Assembly (NCBI GenBank): GCA_029259675.1
Contig: JAJDES010000098.1
Coordinates: forward strand, 1 to 8,626
From: Planctomycetota bacterium
GTDB taxonomy: Bacteria > Planctomycetota > UBA1135 > GCA-002686595
Direction of reading: 5' to 3'
Length of the DNA stretch: 8,626 nucleotides
The position numbers were made by a program, and so were the translations under genes. Shown piece after piece: positions 6,925-8,626 of the stretch. The notes under the pieces were generated by a model, which had not been told where the DNA came from, searched no databases, and was given only the letters and a program-made list of their open reading frames with translations. Within the stretch, counting starts at the first letter, position 1. Every line of letters begins with the position of its first letter.

Positions 6925-7072
6925 AAGTGCGTGTGCGGCGCGAGAAAGAAACCTTGATGCCCGACTCATCCAACGAGTAGTCCTGCTGCAAGGGAAGTTC
7001 CAATCGGAAGTTTGACTGCACAAGACCGGATTGGGTAGCCCCGGGAGGCCTCTCATGACAATTCCCTGACAA

Positions 7073-7088
7073 CGGCACGGCTATTGCA
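7073..7088 (+). promoter_or_regulatory. Sigma-54 (-24/-12) promoter of the ytjA-like gene
   Basis: CGGCACG (7073-7079), four bases, then TTGCA (7084-7088) matches the sigma-54 consensus TGGCACGNNNNTTGCW at every fixed position except the first. The invariant GG (7074-7075) and GC (7086-7087) are exactly 10 bases apart. Transcription would begin near 7099, giving a 5' leader of about 50 bases before ATG at 7151. A sigma-54 promoter needs an enhancer-binding activator; no activator gene is in the window. The match comes from reading the sequence, not from a scored matrix. Confidence 0.6.
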
Positions 7089-7150
7089 CCGTCTCCTCTA
7101 GAGTTGCCGTCAAATCTAGAACCAAGCTTCACCTAAAACGGAGCATCACC

Positions 7151-7315
7151 ATGCTGAACTGGGTTGTCATCTTTCTCATCCTCGCCCTCGTCGCCGGAGT
7201 CTTCGGTTTCGGTGGCATCGCCGCAGGCGCTGCGGGCATCGCCAAAATTCTATTTTTCGTCTTCTTGGTGCTCTTGATTATCAGCTTCATCAAAGGCCGC
7301 CGACCCGCGGCCTAG
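7151..7315 (+). CDS. ytjA: DUF1328/UPF0391 small membrane protein, YtjA-like
   Basis: A 54-residue hydrophobic protein starting MLNWVVIFLILALVAGVFGF and continuing GGIAAGAAGIAKILFFVFLV, which is the DUF1328 (UPF0391) family pattern almost end to end. Two membrane spans (about residues 3-20 and 30-47) flank the Gly/Ala-rich turn GFGGIAAGAAGIAK, and the tail KGRRPAA is basic. The length is typical (53-60 residues). GGAG at 7140-7143 stands 7 bases before the ATG, a good ribosome binding site. The molecular function of the family is not established. I recall family members being linked to envelope or osmotic stress responses. The probable sigma-54 promoter just upstream would put it under activator control, separately from the DUF2254 gene. 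Confidence 0.93.
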   Translation: MLNWVVIFLILALVAGVFGFGGIAAGAAGIAKILFFVFLVLLIISFIKGRRPAA

Positions 7316-7368
7316 CCGATCAATTACCTTGCAAAGAGCGCAGCACACCAACCACCTCGGATAGAGCC

Positions 7369-7440
7369 ATGCCCGCTTTTCGCCTCTGTCATCAAACGCC
7401 GAATTTCGAGGCTAACGCCAACGAGCGCGATTTGTGGTAG
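7369..7440 (+). CDS. Possible 23-codon leader peptide overlapping the FUSC gene start
   Basis: ATG at 7369, with GGA 7 bases upstream, opens a frame for MPAFRLCHQTPNFEANANERDLW that stops at TAG 7438-7440. It overlaps the GTG start of the next gene (7434) by seven bases. The FUSC start has no ribosome binding site of its own, so translation of this short frame could deliver ribosomes to it (translational coupling). Alternatively, it is the original N-terminus of the FUSC protein separated by a single-base frameshift near 7430, real or from sequencing error. The peptide resembles nothing I know. Confidence 0.35.
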   Translation: MPAFRLCHQTPNFEANANERDLW

Positions 7441-8447
7441 TCGGCTTCCTTGACATTTCCAAGCGTGAGGCCCGTGACTCCGCGCGCCTAGCTGTCCAGT
7501 CTGCGGCAGCTGCGGCGACTACATTCCTTTCCATGCAGGCCTTGGGTCTGCCGGAAAAATTCGTTGGGGTCCTGTCGGCGGTTCTTGTCGTCCAGCCGAG
7601 CGTTGGCAACACAATCGGCGAAGCCATGAATCGTTTCATCGCGACGATCGTCGGCAGCCTGGTTGGAATCGCCTGTCTTTACCTGCTCCCTGTCGGATAC
7701 GGAACAGCCATAGCCCTTGCCCTTTCGATGCTGGTAATGAACGCCGTTGCGGGCATCTACCCCGAGTGGCGCTACGGAGTTGTTGCGGCGGTCGCACTAT
7801 CCCTTGGAGCTGAAAACGATGCTTTTCAGTCGGCTCAGGAACGAGCGGTAGCCATTGGTGGAGGAGCACTTATCGGTGCGCTCGCGTCCGTAACCGTCTG
7901 GCCCGATTCAGCCACGAAACGAACTCGCCGGCACCTTGCGGAAGCACTGCGCGCCGCTGCGGTTCGTCTTGACGAGGCGGTGGGAGCCGCACAGGGATCG
8001 GAAGACCCACGAAAGCATGAAGCGCAACGAAAGTATCACTCCAACATCGAAAGTGCCCGGCTCGCGGCGGAGGCCATCAAGCTTAAAGATGGGGATCTGC
8101 TCCGCGATCAAATAAAGATGACGGAGCAGCTCTACAATTCCGCGCTAATCCTCAATCGTGTTGGAGAAGAGACAGATCAAGCCGGCGATGGAAGTGAGAG
8201 CTACCGCGACAAGGTCGAGCGGATTCGAGTCGAATGTCGCGAGGTTGCCAATGGCCTTGCGGATGGCGAGCACGAACAAAAGGAACGATTGGATTCCATT
8301 GCAGAATCGCTTGAGCTGGTTCGAAGCGCTGTTTGCGAATCGACGGCGGACCCCGAGCAACATGTCCTAAAGAATGCTCTCGTGTTCGGCCTCAGCGAAG
8401 TTATCGACAGCCTGAAGCAACTAGTCGATTCATTCCAAGAAGTCTGA
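7434..8447 (+). CDS. FUSC-family (aromatic acid exporter-like) membrane protein
   Basis: A 337-residue protein of the FUSC / aromatic acid exporter type, whose relatives include fusaric acid resistance and p-hydroxybenzoate efflux proteins. The N-terminal half is membranous, with about six hydrophobic segments near residues 17-35, 42-56, 68-84, 90-108, 113-126 and 138-156. Family-like elements are GVLSAVLVVQPSVGNTIGEA (45-64), then NRFIATIVGSLVG (66-78), the Gly-rich AIGGGALIGALASVTVWP (140-157) and ERAVA just before it. From about residue 160 to the end it is charged and helical, probably a cytoplasmic coiled-coil-like domain. The length fits the single-module form, not the duplicated form of about 650 residues. 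GTG at 7434 is the only reasonable start, since TAA at 7413 closes the frame upstream. It has no clear ribosome binding site and overlaps a short leader frame. The exported compound cannot be inferred. The gene probably shares a transcript with the ytjA-like gene 118 bases upstream. Confidence 0.88.
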   Translation: MVVGFLDISKREARDSARLAVQSAAAAATTFLSMQALGLPEKFVGVLSAVLVVQPSVGNTIGEAMNRFIATIVGSLVGIACLYLLPVGYGTAIALALSMLVMNAVAGIYPEWRYGVVAAVALSLGAENDAFQSAQERAVAIGGGALIGALASVTVWPDSATKRTRRHLAEALRAAAVRLDEAVGAAQGSEDPRKHEAQRKYHSNIESARLAAEAIKLKDGDLLRDQIKMTEQLYNSALILNRVGEETDQAGDGSESYRDKVERIRVECREVANGLADGEHEQKERLDSIAESLELVRSAVCESTADPEQHVLKNALVFGLSEVIDSLKQLVDSFQEV

Positions 8448-8569
8448 TACGGAAACAAATATTTTTGGGGCAGTCCCCCCATGTCCTAACAGACAACGCT
8501 TGGGAACCGATCAATCCCAGCTAGCCCTAGCGGCCTAAAACGAAACGCCGAGAAAAGGCGAGCGAAGCC

Positions 8570-8626
8570 ATGTCACTAGTAACCAACATTCTCTTGGCAC
8601 TCATTTTCGTGCAGGAGCCCGCACCA
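8570..8626 (+). CDS. Start of an exported or membrane protein (runs off the right edge)
   Basis: ATG at 8570 opens a frame to the window edge (19 codons), MSLVTNILLALIFVQEPAP. It is preceded by AAGGCGAG (8555-8562), a plausible ribosome binding site. The hydrophobic stretch NILLALIFV followed by QEPAP resembles the end of a signal peptide or first membrane span. It lies 122 bases after the FUSC stop on the same strand. Too little is visible to name a family. Confidence 0.55.
   Translation, partial: MSLVTNILLALIFVQEPAP

Noticed and set aside
8462..8478. GGGG-CAGT-CCCC hairpin after the FUSC stop as a terminator
   Set aside because: The run of T comes before the stem on the plus strand, not after it, and the minus-strand reading gives a run of A, so neither strand shows an intrinsic terminator.

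Overview
The window comes from a bacterial chromosome of moderately high GC with no plasmid, phage or insertion-sequence genes. My best guess is Planctomycetota or a neighbouring deep lineage; this is an inference. It rests on an ECF-type sigma factor fused to a membrane segment and a very long beta-rich extracytoplasmic part, a leftover piece of an SUMF1/FGE-sulfatase-type domain, and a good match to a sigma-54 promoter. No rRNA or tRNA gene is present to settle the taxonomy.

Left part (1-1863, minus strand): the first 82 codons of an unrecognised membrane-anchored or secreted protein run off the left edge. Next come a thioredoxin-fold lipoprotein with a CPFC motif and an NTF2/SnoaL-like small protein. 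An approximately 310-base divergent region with two sets of short tandem direct repeats separates these from the plus-strand genes.

Middle (2174-5222, plus strand): a 920-residue protein starts with complete sigma region 2 and region 4 domains. It then crosses the membrane once and ends in about 700 residues of beta-sandwich-like sequence, an architecture expected for a membrane-tethered sigma factor. Immediately after its stop codon, in another frame and without a start codon, lies a 94-codon C-terminal remnant of an SUMF1-like domain. About 350 bases without a recognisable gene follow.

Right part (5575-8626, plus strand): a DUF2254 membrane protein, a 54-residue DUF1328/YtjA membrane protein, a FUSC-family membrane protein and the start of another exported or membrane protein. 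A near-consensus sigma-54 -24/-12 element sits 62 bases upstream of the ytjA-like start. A 23-codon leader frame overlaps the FUSC start codon. The set looks like a cell-envelope or stress-response membrane cluster, but no substrate can be read from the sequence.

The observations most worth a second look are the sigma-membrane-sensor fusion with its possible internal start, the sigma-54 promoter of the ytjA-like gene, the SUMF1 scar, the promoter repeats and the FUSC leader frame. None amounts to a clearly new multi-gene system.
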